NCBI RefSeq assembly: GCF_000330505.1
Contig: NW_004191829.1
Location: forward strand, 63,882-97,574
Reading direction: 5' to 3'
Source: Entamoeba invadens IP1
Taxonomy: Eukaryota > Evosea > Mastigamoebida > Endamoebidae
Length of the DNA stretch: 33,693 nucleotides
The first letter of the stretch is position 1, and every line of letters starts with the position of its first letter. The position numbers were made by a program, and so were the translations under genes. The notes under the pieces are model-generated. The model did no database searches and was not told the DNA's origin. It saw nothing but the letters and a program-made list of their open reading frames with translations. Shown piece after piece: positions 10,151 to 19,050 of the stretch.

Positions 10151-11742
10151 GAAAAAAAATAACAGTGATTACACAAATAAAAACAATTGTCTTATCAACT
10201 AAACTATTTTTTACTTGTTACAACTATTTGACAATTTTTTATCGTTTGTAATTTTCATTATAAATAAAAAGTTATAGATATTTTAATATAAAACTATCAT
10301 TCAAACAAAGTTGTTTGCTTGATACATTAGCTGATACCATTTGGACCCAACCAAGTGTATTATTTACAAAAATCGTATTTTTAACAAAAAATATTTTATT
10401 GTTTCTGTTTTGCATATTTAGAATTGTAAATAAATTTTTATTTCTAAACACAAATACAGCGACTTTATATCAATCAAATAATGTTGATATTCTTAATAAT
10501 TATAATAATTTTAATTTATTAATTTAATTATAAACAATCAACTCTTTATTTTTATCAAATAAACTTGGGCCATAAAGTCCGACACGTTAAAACAGTATTT
10601 TTTTCTTTTGTTCTTTCGGGATATTAATATATTTTGTCGAAATTTATACCTGTTTTACTTATCATTATTTTCCCTTATTTTGATTTTTTGCGTCTTATTT
10701 TTTGATTTTTAATTTTCTACTTACACTACAATTTCCTTATTTCAAAATCATGAAATATTTTGGTTTATAAAACACGAAAAATTAATTTCATACCCAAATT
10801 TTATACAAAAATCGCAAATTTCATCAATACTATAACATTTAAAAAAATAAAAATAATTTTTTTTTCAATTCTTTGATTTTTACAATAACAACGAAAAACA
10901 CAACTTAATCATAGTTTTATTATTAAATTAAACTAAAAAGTGTATCAAAATTTTATAAGGAAACACATGAAATTAACCAAAACACCACAAGTAACAAAAC
11001 AATTTTTATTATCGTTATGTTGAAAATATTAAAATATTAATTATAAAAATGTAAATATATTATAATTGATTAATTTTGTTTTTATAGATGAAATATAAGT
11101 GATTCGAAATATTAATTGGAATAAAAATACTTTTTTATAATATAATAAAAATTAACAATTATTACTTGTGTTTATTTGACTTTTATAATATTTAATCATT
11201 TCATTATTAATTTATTATAGAATTTGTTTAATAATAATATGATAAGACAAAGCAAATTCTGTGATCATTTCATCACAAAAATATATAACAATAATGACAT
11301 TTGTAATTGGAACACTTTTATTAATTATTGTGATTATAATAAAATGTATTATAATTATAGTTTTGTTAAACAACAATTATAATCAAAAATTCATATTTTT
11401 GTAATGCTAAAAAACTATTTTTACTTATCAAAACAAAGTAGTTACTTTATTTATACTTTGTGAAAACAATGAATGTTTTAATGAACGTTTTTGTGGGATG
11501 AACAAAAAATAATTGAAGAAAAAACACATCAAAAATAATATAAAAATTATAAATGCTCATAACATTTAGCTCATTTCCCGTTTTTCTTGACATAATTCAT
11601 TAATTATTTCAATAAAAATTTTAAAAAATAGCAGAAAAACAAATCCGAAAGTCCGATACGTCGGACTTTGTGTCCAGAGTTTAAAACACATTTTATTATT
11701 CAATAATAAAATTGTTATTAAAAGTGAATTAGTTGATCAACT
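10151..11742. other. AT-rich spacer with a palindromic motif pair
   Basis: No gene is supported; frames are lysine/asparagine/phenylalanine-rich chance ORFs. AAAGTCCGACACGTT at 10574-10588 and the palindrome AAAGTCCGATACGTCGGACTTT at 11648-11669 share a core in opposite or the same orientation about 1.1 kb apart and may be ends of a decayed transposable element. Confidence 0.45.
11648..11669. repeat. Perfect 9-bp palindrome with TACG loop
   Basis: AAAGTCCGA and TCGGACTTT are exact reverse complements separated by four bases. GC-rich relative to its surroundings and 74 bases downstream (in the minus sense) of the proline-rich gene's stop, so it could be an RNA 3' hairpin of that gene or a transposon end matching AAAGTCCGACACGTT at 10574. 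Confidence 0.5.
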
Positions 11743-12362
11743 TCACAATTGTGGGTGATGTCGTCTTCCTCTTTCCCAACCTCCAAATCGACCAAAAAAT
11801 GGTGGTGGTGGAGGTGGGAAGCACATTTGATTGCATCCGTAAGGATTAAGTTCCATCATAGGAGGTGGAGGTGGGCAGCACCCATAATATGGTTGATGGA
11901 ATGGTCTTATGCCAAAACCGCATCCAATTTGGTCATATCCAAATTGAGGTGGTGGGCAACACATGGGTGGTGGAGGTGGTCTGTTATACATTTGGTTCAT
12001 CATATGCCATTTCCACATTCTCTTCATTTGTCGTCTCTCTTTATCCATTGGACACTTCTCACGTTTTCTTTTACACTTATCATCGTCTTTGTCACTTCCT
12101 TTGTCGACGTCTGAAGAAGAAAACTCGTCTTTCTCAGTTTCGTATTTGATGTACTCGTCGAGTAAAGTCTGTTGTTCTGAAGTCAAAGTCTTTTTGAACT
12201 CAGCGAAGTCCGTTTCAAGCTTCTTTTCATTTTCAATGCGTTGTTTCTCGGCTTCTCGCTTTTCTTTGAGGCATTTTTGGTGTTCACACCTTTCATTTTG
12301 TTTTACTGAATTCGTTTATTCAAAAAGTTGTTTATATAATTGGCCAATCCGATTTCAGTCAT
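11743..12362 (-). CDS. Proline- and cysteine-rich protein with charged N-terminal helix, one frameshift
   Basis: ATG at 12362 begins MTEIGLANYINNFLNKRIQ, then TAA; a one-base change near 12301-12310 joins it to a frame reading KQNERCEHQKCLKEKREAEK and on to 11743. Domains in order: a charged, probably helical segment; an acidic/basic stretch (SSSDVDKGSDKDDDKCKRKR); a Met/Trp-rich patch (MKRMWKWHMMNQMY); then a C-terminal tail with several polyproline runs flanked by Cys, Gly, Tyr (PPPPPMCCPPP, YYGCCPPPPPMM, CFPPPPPPFFGRFGG), ending RGRRHHPQL. Such tails bind SH3, WW or profilin domains in other proteins (general knowledge); the partner here is unknown. About 206 residues. No intron signal explains the frame break, so it is a sequencing slip or a recent inactivation. 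Confidence 0.6.
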
Positions 12363-13367
12363 AGTAATCCGCTTTTATTAAAATTGCTCAACAGATTACT
12401 ATTTTTTACATTATAAAACAATGATTTTTTGGTTTAAAATGAGGTCATGTTGTGACTTTTTTGAAGTTTACAACTTAAAAATAATTCGTAATATTCAAAA
12501 TTCAAATTTTTAGTAGATAATCGTTTAATACTCAAAACACGAAATTTGAAAATTATCAAACATGTGTGAATAGGCGAAGTAAATGTTTAGAATTGTCAAC
12601 ATTTAATGTATATTGCAAAAACACATAACTTTGAAGGCTGTTTAAAAAACACATTATATGAAGGTTTTTATCTAAATATTAAATTGAAATATTTAATATG
12701 TTATTTTTCATAAAAAAACAAGTCATATTATATTATGAAGATTGGTATGAGTATATAAATGATATTTTTAAAAATTAAACACGTTTTTTAACGAATGTTA
12801 ATTTGATTAGTAATTGTAATATTGCATAATATATATAATAAGAATATGTTATTATTCAAAGTTATAGTTTTTAACAATAATTAATAATACTAAACTACTT
12901 AATATAATGGTGCCTCATAGAATGTCCAAATTGGATTGATACATTGTTAACAATTATAAATGATTATTTTAAATACATCGAAAACTATACACAACTTTGA
13001 CTTTTTTAAATAGCACTGAAAATGTTATTTTCATTAATTTTGGCTATTATTAATTTTAAAAGTTGTTGCACTCGTTCAGTACATTGTTTAATTCAATACG
13101 TTTAATGTTGATAGTTAGTAAAGTGTATTATCTTTGAATGTTTTTAATATAATTTGTTACTGTCTATATTTGAAAATAGATGTTTTTTTATAATAATGTT
13201 CTTAATTATAAAATGGTCGGGACAAAAATGAAGCAATAAAAATTCAATTATTAAGATAACATTTCAACTTGTGACCAAACCCAAAATGTTCAATTTTAAG
13301 TGTCAAAGTTTTAAAGAAAAAAATAAAAAACAAAATTTGACTGCGGTTATATAAACTGTTGTAACAT
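12363..13367. other. AT-rich spacer, nothing recognised
   Basis: No coding frame, RNA gene or clear repeat found. It contains the upstream region of the proline-rich gene (minus strand). Confidence 0.6.
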
Positions 13368-13783
13368 ATGTTATATTTTAATTTGTCGTGCTCAGCATTT
13401 GTGCAACTCTCAATTTATAACTTGCCGATCAACACTTCTGACATATCTGTTATTTTTCCAATAAAATTTGAAATTTTTAAAAGTGATAAACATTCTATTT
13501 TCGATAAAAAAATCTCATTTTGACAAACTTAGTTTTGAACACTTTAGGGACATCTCTTCCAATTTCCTCAACATGTGAATATCTCTTCCATCAAAAGACT
13601 CAACAAGTTGTTCATCTCCCAAAGACGGAAAAACTTTCTTTGGGGATTGCAGTTTCTGTGTTTGGGAAAAATTCTTTTGTGGCTCGAGAGTGGAAATCTG
13701 AAGGAGACTTTAAATGGGTCGCTTGGACTCATTCTTTCAAAGGCCAGGAGAAAATGACTTTTTCTTGTTTTAAAATGAAGTAA
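13368..13783 (+). pseudogene. Unidentified gene or gene fragment with one frameshift
   Basis: From ATG 13368 the frame reads MLYFNLSCSAFVQLSIYNLP and further to KKISF with TGA near 13519; the next frame continues at 13520 as TNLVLNTLGTSLPISSTCEY to WTHSFKGQEKMTFSCFKMK and TAA 13781-13783. Both parts have gene-like composition (GC higher than the flanks, aromatic and charged residues mixed), and the break falls in TTTTG. About 138 residues in total. No family recognised. It may be the C-terminal fragment of something longer. Confidence 0.4.
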
Positions 13784-14278
13784 CTATCTACATTAAAAGT
13801 GTATTAAAAACGTTCATTGCTGTTTATTTCAAAAAAACACTATATTAACAAGATTTTTTTCAATATTTATTGCAATATATCACTTTATGAATAAACATTA
13901 ATATTATTGTAAAAATGAATACAAAAAATAAAACGTTGCAGCATACAAATTTAACAAAGGTCGATATGATATATATTTTGTGTGGTTAGTTATAATTTTG
14001 CTGTTTGTAAGATTCAAACATCCTCAAAATCAAAAGTTAAATTTAAGAATGTTCATTTTATTTGTATGATTTGTCCAAAATACAATTCTAAGAGTTAATT
14101 AATAAATTATTTTTTTAAAAAAAAGCATTGTAAAGCTTTTGTATTTAAAATGTTATTCAAAATGCCTTCTATTTTTATAAAACTAGTTAAATAACAGAAA
14201 ACCAATAATTTAAAAATTAGCGATTGGTTTAATCTTTACTAATAAAACGTCCTAAGTGTTAAACAACATTTTGATTAA
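13784..14278. other. Spacer downstream of the receptor kinase
   Basis: AT-rich, no gene seen. It is the 3' flank of the kinase gene on the minus strand. Confidence 0.6.
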
Positions 14279-16675
14279 TTATAAAATGTTATATTCTCCT
14301 TGAATTAATTCAATCAAATCTATGATAGTCGTTCTCTCCTTCGGATTTTGTTTCCAGCATTTTTCTATTATTTGGTACAACTTCTCTGGTATATTATCTT
14401 TTCTTTGAAGTCGTTTTCCTGTTGTCACAAACTCGGCAATTTTCCATGGAAATTTGAATGTTTCTTTTGGATATGCATTACTCCACCCAAAGACTTCATA
14501 CATAGTTATTGTAAATGAATAGACATCAGCTGGTTTCTTGTAGTGTTTTTTGTCCAGCACTTCAGGCGCCATATAAACTGGTGTACCAATTCCCTTGGTA
14601 AATGTCATGTTAGTCATCATCATATTCACGTTTCTTGCACTTCCAAAATCAGTCAGTTTGGCATTCACGTTGTAATTTACATCAAGTGAAAATATTAAAA
14701 TGTTGTCTGGTTTGATGTCTCTGTGTAATATCCCATTTGTGTGTAAATATGAAATACCCTTAGCCGCATCTATCATATATTTAACTCGAAGTTTCATGTC
14801 AATTTCTTCACTTGTTTTGTGTTTTATCAAGTCTTGTAAACTCCCATATTGTGCAAATTCGGTGACCATACACGTCTTGCTTGGCACAAACACGGCGCCA
14901 TAAAAGTGGACAATATACTCACTCCGGAATTTGTCCAACATTTCAACTTCCTTCTCAAACTCAATTTTTTGAGAATCATCTTCAGTGCCGATTTTCATTT
15001 TCTTAATAGCAACAACATTGTCTCTGAACATTCCTTTAAAAACAATTCCAAACGAACCTTCGCCAAGTTTCTTGTCTTCTTCCAACTCGTCTGGATCAAG
15101 TCGTGTTGTCAATTTTGAAGTTGCTGTAATTTTCATTTCTTTTAAATTGGGGTTTCTTTTTGTGAATGAGTTTGTAACCAACACAACACTCTCATCCATT
15201 TTAGTTGTGCATTTTAAAGTCAGTAATATCTCAAACTCACACGCCTCGCCACTTGGCAACATTACTATCTTCGGATTTGACTCAAATACATATTTCTCAA
15301 TTGTTGCACCTTTAGTTGTGATTTGGATTTTCATATTGTGTTTTGATGTGTTGCCAACACACAGAAGTTCTCGTTGTTGTGTGTTGACATCAACGTCCTG
15401 ACCAAATGATATTTCTGTTTTGTTGACTACAACATCATCACCAAGTGATACAAATGTGATGTTGGAGCGACTCATTTTGAAAAGTGTTGCTGTCATTTCA
15501 ATCTTCTTTTGTCGCATTTTTTTCTCAATAAACAACACAGCAAATACAATTGATGTTATCACAACTGCCATCACAATAATTGCAAACAACACTACTATGA
15601 GAAGTACCCACCAGACCGCCTTCTTGTTACAAAATGTGCCATTATCATTTGGCGAGTGCCAGAATGTGCATCTGGAGCATTTTGAATTTGAGACAGCAAC
15701 ACAATATGATACAAATGAAATGTCATAGCAGAGTCCATTTTCAAATAACACTTTGTTTTCAACACAGGATGTGCATTTCTCGTGTTGTGTGCATATTGTG
15801 CAGTTGTCATGACACCTTTCACACTCATTGTAATTGACTGTGTAATACCCATTTATACACATGTTACACCCATTTTGTGTGACTTCAACAGCACACCCAA
15901 TGATACTGTTCTGTGGCAAACAAATTCCACTTGACGTCTTGTAATTTGTCAAATTGCAAGTCAAACATTTATCTTTTGTGTTGCATGTTGAGCAATTCAA
16001 AAAACACTCATAGCAATTCAGACCAACTCTGTAATACCCGTCTTTGCATTGATAACACCCATTTGTTATTGTTGATATTTTGTTGCATTTACTCAACAAG
16101 TCTGTGCTTGGCAAACACGTGTAATTATCACCTTGATAAAATCCAGACTTGCACGAAAGACACATTGTGTCACTCTCTACACAACTGGTGCAATTCTCGG
16201 AACATAAATTACATTCAGCATTTAATAGGTAATACCCGACTGCACAAGAAACGCACCCATTTTTGTTAAATGAGATGCAATTTGTTGAATTATTATTATG
16301 TGATGTTTTAATACAACTTTTGTTATTGTTAAAAGTGTAATTGTTTTCACATTCAACACATTTATTGTTCACGATGAACATACAATGGTTTATTTCTGTT
16401 TGGCAGAGTCCGTTTTGGTCTACTGTTGTTTTATTTGTACATATCGTTGCTATGCAATGTCCACAATTGTCTTGTATGTAATTCTGTTGACACGAGACAA
16501 CACGTGTTTTATCACATAAATGAGAGTGTTCGTATTTATTTGAACAACTGTTACAACTTTCATAATTAATGTAAAAAGTGCCATTACACCAAATAGTTGA
16601 GACACCAACTGTTGAACCATTGTTTTGGCTTTCACATATACCAACAGAGTTGATTACAAATCCCATGTTACACAA
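14279..16675 (-). CDS. Receptor-like transmembrane kinase (TMK), C-terminal two thirds with kinase domain
   Basis: This is the 3' segment of one gene that spans 14279-18361. Numbering within the 798-residue open frame: residues 1-350 are a cysteine-rich ectodomain with repeated CxxC knuckles (CYQCKDGYY, CLTCNLTNY, CNMCINGYY) as in Entamoeba TMKs; 354-383 is the single membrane helix followed by basic stop-transfer KKMRQKK; 400-520 is a conserved juxtamembrane region (ELLCVGNTSK); about 531-795 is the kinase domain. All catalytic elements are present: GEGSFG (538-543), Lys558 in VAIKK, alpha-C Glu near 576, HRDIKPDN (651-658), DFG (676-678), APE (703-705), DVYSF and Arg781. It should phosphorylate proteins in the cytosol in response to an outside signal; ligand unknown. 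Two stop codons (TAA 16700-16702, TGA 16694-16696) separate it from the upstream segment. Confidence 0.85.
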   Translation of the reverse strand: MCNMGFVINSVGICESQNNGSTVGVSTIWCNGTFYINYESCNSCSNKYEHSHLCDKTRVVSCQQNYIQDNCGHCIATICTNKTTVDQNGLCQTEINHCMFIVNNKCVECENNYTFNNNKSCIKTSHNNNSTNCISFNKNGCVSCAVGYYLLNAECNLCSENCTSCVESDTMCLSCKSGFYQGDNYTCLPSTDLLSKCNKISTITNGCYQCKDGYYRVGLNCYECFLNCSTCNTKDKCLTCNLTNYKTSSGICLPQNSIIGCAVEVTQNGCNMCINGYYTVNYNECERCHDNCTICTQHEKCTSCVENKVLFENGLCYDISFVSYCVAVSNSKCSRCTFWHSPNDNGTFCNKKAVWWVLLIVVLFAIIVMAVVITSIVFAVLFIEKKMRQKKIEMTATLFKMSRSNITFVSLGDDVVVNKTEISFGQDVDVNTQQRELLCVGNTSKHNMKIQITTKGATIEKYVFESNPKIVMLPSGEACEFEILLTLKCTTKMDESVVLVTNSFTKRNPNLKEMKITATSKLTTRLDPDELEEDKKLGEGSFGIVFKGMFRDNVVAIKKMKIGTEDDSQKIEFEKEVEMLDKFRSEYIVHFYGAVFVPSKTCMVTEFAQYGSLQDLIKHKTSEEIDMKLRVKYMIDAAKGISYLHTNGILHRDIKPDNILIFSLDVNYNVNAKLTDFGSARNVNMMMTNMTFTKGIGTPVYMAPEVLDKKHYKKPADVYSFTITMYEVFGWSNAYPKETFKFPWKIAEFVTTGKRLQRKDNIPEKLYQIIEKCWKQNPKERTTIIDLIELIQGEYNIL

Positions 16676-16699
16676 AATACATTTCTCTGATTCTCAGAT

Positions 16700-17767
16700 T
16701 TAACAATTTATGTCGACACACTTCTCACAATTTGTTTCTGTGTTTCCTTCACTGCAATGTAAACACAAATATTCGTTTGATAGAACACACTTATCTTCTT
16801 TATAACAATTGTTGTTGTTCAGAATATAACCGTTTCGGCATTTGTAACACTCTGTAATTGTTCCAATTGAACAGTTATCCGAAGATATACATTCGCGATC
16901 ATCATTTAAAACAAACCCGTTAACACACAATGTACAAATGCCATTCAAATTCCAAAATTCGCAATACTCAACAACACGAACACATTGACCTTCAATAAGT
17001 TGATAACTTTCACCACACAACAAACAAATCTCTTTTTCTTTTGTTATTTCCATAAGAATACATCCCTCAAGTATTTTATTGTTTGATGGATAATCCATCA
17101 CTATGTAACTTGTACCATATTGACCAAATTGAATTTTGTTAATTTGATACAAAGAAGTGTTTTTCAAAATTACAACACTCGTATTTTCATACAAATTCAG
17201 AACATCAATAGTACTTGGACATTCTATTTGGAAAAATTGAATTTCTTTAACAAGAGAGATGCTGTAGTTGAAGTTTACTATACACTCCAATGTATTGGAA
17301 GACGTGTGATATTGTAATGATGCATCAATGGTATACTTGTCTCCATACACCCCATTTGTCAACACTTCAAATGAAAATAAAAAGATCATGTTGTCAAAGT
17401 ACGCAGAAATATCGAGTTTAGTGTCATCATTGATTGTCACCAGTTTCACTCTTTTAAGATTTGTGACTTTGATATCTCTGTCAACAAGCAATTCTGTATT
17501 TGAAATATCGAAATCGGACATATTATACAAATCAAACATTTCTGAAAACTTTAACCTGCAATTAACAGTGGAGTCTGAATTACAAGGACAATGTGGATAG
17601 TCAAAATCACCTTCCATTGTTGTTGGGCTGTCATTGGTGTACATTTCTTTCTTTAATGTACAGATGACATTTGTGTCAAGTTGTGTCCCATTTGGACAGA
17701 ATCGAATCAACTTTTTATTTGATATCAAATACCCCTTTCCCATCTGTGAAGTTGTATGAATACTCAA
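16700..17767 (-). CDS. TMK receptor, middle ectodomain segment
   Basis: Same gene and same frame as the kinase segment. The true reading enters this frame at about 17735, in GKGYLISNKKLIRFCPNG, not at the nominal ATG 17767. It has a non-cysteine region of about 200 residues with beta-rich character and then the first CxxC repeats (CLLCGESYQL, CTLCVNGFVL, CYKCRNGYIL, CEKCVDINC). Immediately after CVDINC come TAA and TGA; a compensating pair of one-base indels between 16702 and 16685 would instead read CKSENQ before KCILCNMGF, keeping the cysteine spacing. Extracellular, disulfide-rich. Confidence 0.75.
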   Translation of the reverse strand: MSIHTTSQMGKGYLISNKKLIRFCPNGTQLDTNVICTLKKEMYTNDSPTTMEGDFDYPHCPCNSDSTVNCRLKFSEMFDLYNMSDFDISNTELLVDRDIKVTNLKRVKLVTINDDTKLDISAYFDNMIFLFSFEVLTNGVYGDKYTIDASLQYHTSSNTLECIVNFNYSISLVKEIQFFQIECPSTIDVLNLYENTSVVILKNTSLYQINKIQFGQYGTSYIVMDYPSNNKILEGCILMEITKEKEICLLCGESYQLIEGQCVRVVEYCEFWNLNGICTLCVNGFVLNDDRECISSDNCSIGTITECYKCRNGYILNNNNCYKEDKCVLSNEYLCLHCSEGNTETNCEKCVDINC

Positions 17768-18361
17768 ACATCAAAGATGAAATGTGATCGTTTGTTGTAC
17801 GAATATCCAAATTGCTTTGATTGTTGAGTGAAAACACGTCAAAACATTTTGTATTACTTATTGGATTTAATATCTTGAAATCACGTCTTCCATTAATGTT
17901 TTTGTTGAGGTGAATATAAGTCGAGTTCCACAATATAATTCTTGGCTTGTTCAGTTCCGGATTTGTAACATTAAGATCTCCCGCTTCAGAAAATAAACCA
18001 AATATTGTTTTATTGTTAATAACATTGATGACAGTACCATTCTCGATATTTAGATTTTTATTAAAGTGTAAACAACATGAAATGATTAAACTGACGTTTT
18101 CAAAGAGTGTGGTTGTATTAATATTTTGCCAATATATATCGCCATTGTTTGTAAATTCCATGTTTTGAAGAATGTAAACATTTTCAAATTTTAATATACG
18201 GATAGAAAAAATAAAATAGTTGTTAAAACAGTACAAGCGTGTGTTTGGAAAAATAGTACATTTTGAAGGGCTGAATCCATTATTAATGCTCGAGTTGATT
18301 TGTGTGCAGTCGCACTGATATCCACTAGTCAAAAAAATAATATGAATATAATAAAGACCAT
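17715..18361 (-). CDS. TMK receptor, N-terminal segment with signal peptide
   Basis: ATG at 18361 gives a hydrophobic signal peptide (MVFIIFILFF), but the T7 run at 18331-18337 is one base short for reading on into LTSGYQCDCTQ; one more T would join them. The segment then has many N-glycosylation sequons (NSS, NTT, NVS, NGT, NKT, NST, NQS, NFT) and few cysteines, so it is an extracellular beta-type domain that would form the distal part of the receptor. It ends at the G4 run 17732-17735, where removal of one G leads into the next segment. Two homopolymer slips in a row suggest sequence error as readily as decay. Confidence 0.7.
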
Positions 18362-18457
18362 TACTTTATAATTTATTATATAACTTATGTAGTTAAAAAA
18401 CATTATGAAACATCATTTATAATTATTTTATTTGTTATAATTTAATAATAAAAAGTA

Positions 18458-18480
18458 AACGTGTTTTTAAAAAACACGTT
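18458..18480. repeat. Palindrome upstream of the TMK gene
   Basis: AACGTGTTTTT is followed directly by AAAAAACACGTT, a near-perfect 23-base palindrome about 100 bases upstream of the TMK start. It may be a regulatory site or simply a hairpin; there is no independent evidence. Confidence 0.35.
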
Positions 18481-18641
18481 TTTTAAAATAAATGATCATA
18501 TTTTTAACTTTGATGCAGTCGTCAAGTACAAATTAACTTGATTTTTTATTATTATTTGATGAACTATTATAATTAAAATAGTAAAAGTTAAATGTCATGT
18601 AGATATTACTGTAATTGTTTAATATTTATTAAATTCTTATA

Positions 18642-18848
18642 GTCAGTCTAAAATCTTGTCCGCTCTCCAACATTGTCTGGGCATTTTTGGACCATCAAAA
18701 CTGAAATAAATCAAGAAATGGTTCGAAACATTTCAAAAACATTGTTTCATAATTTTTACATTGTTTTGAACGTTTTTTCCTAATTCCTTATTTTTTCAAC
18801 TTATTTTGTGTAAAATTTTGTCAGATGGACAACGTTTTTAGACAGTCT
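18642..18848. mobile_element. MITE-like element with mariner-style ends
   Basis: Left end GTCAGTCTAAAATCTTGTCC (18642-18661) matches the reverse complement of the right end, GACTGTCTAAAAACGTTGTCC (from 18847 back to 18827), sharing GTCTAAAA and TTGTCC with one small gap. TA dinucleotides occur at or near both edges, as expected of Tc1/mariner insertions, though the exact boundary is uncertain. The roughly 205-bp interior is noncoding. It lies 300 bp upstream of the TMK gene. Confidence 0.5.
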
Positions 18849-19050
18849 TTAATGGTTTAATAATTACAACAAATAATGTTTCATTGAATAATAAAAACTT
18901 TGTTGTGTTAAAACTAAAGTCTGTTTTTTATTTAACGATATTATATTAAGTTTTTACTATTATTTATAATAACAGTATCATAATTTATAATAAAAATAAA
19001 TTTATTAGGATTCGATAAATGAAGATAAAATTTTGGCTTCAATAATCATA

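Noticed and set aside
10315..10527. 70-residue frame beginning LDTLADTIWTQPSVLF
   Set aside because: The first 16 residues look protein-like but the rest is AT-rich chance sequence; no start codon ATG.
11749..12364. Plus-strand open frames opposite the proline-rich gene
   Set aside because: They are antisense shadows: Trp/Gly runs are just the complement of polyproline codons.
14700..16269. Several plus-strand frames over the kinase gene
   Set aside because: Antisense shadows of a strand with clear kinase and cysteine-rich motifs.
16676..16702. Intron between the two TMK frames
   Set aside because: The 25 or so bases lack the GTTTGT donor and are too short for an Entamoeba intron; two compensating indels explain the stops better.
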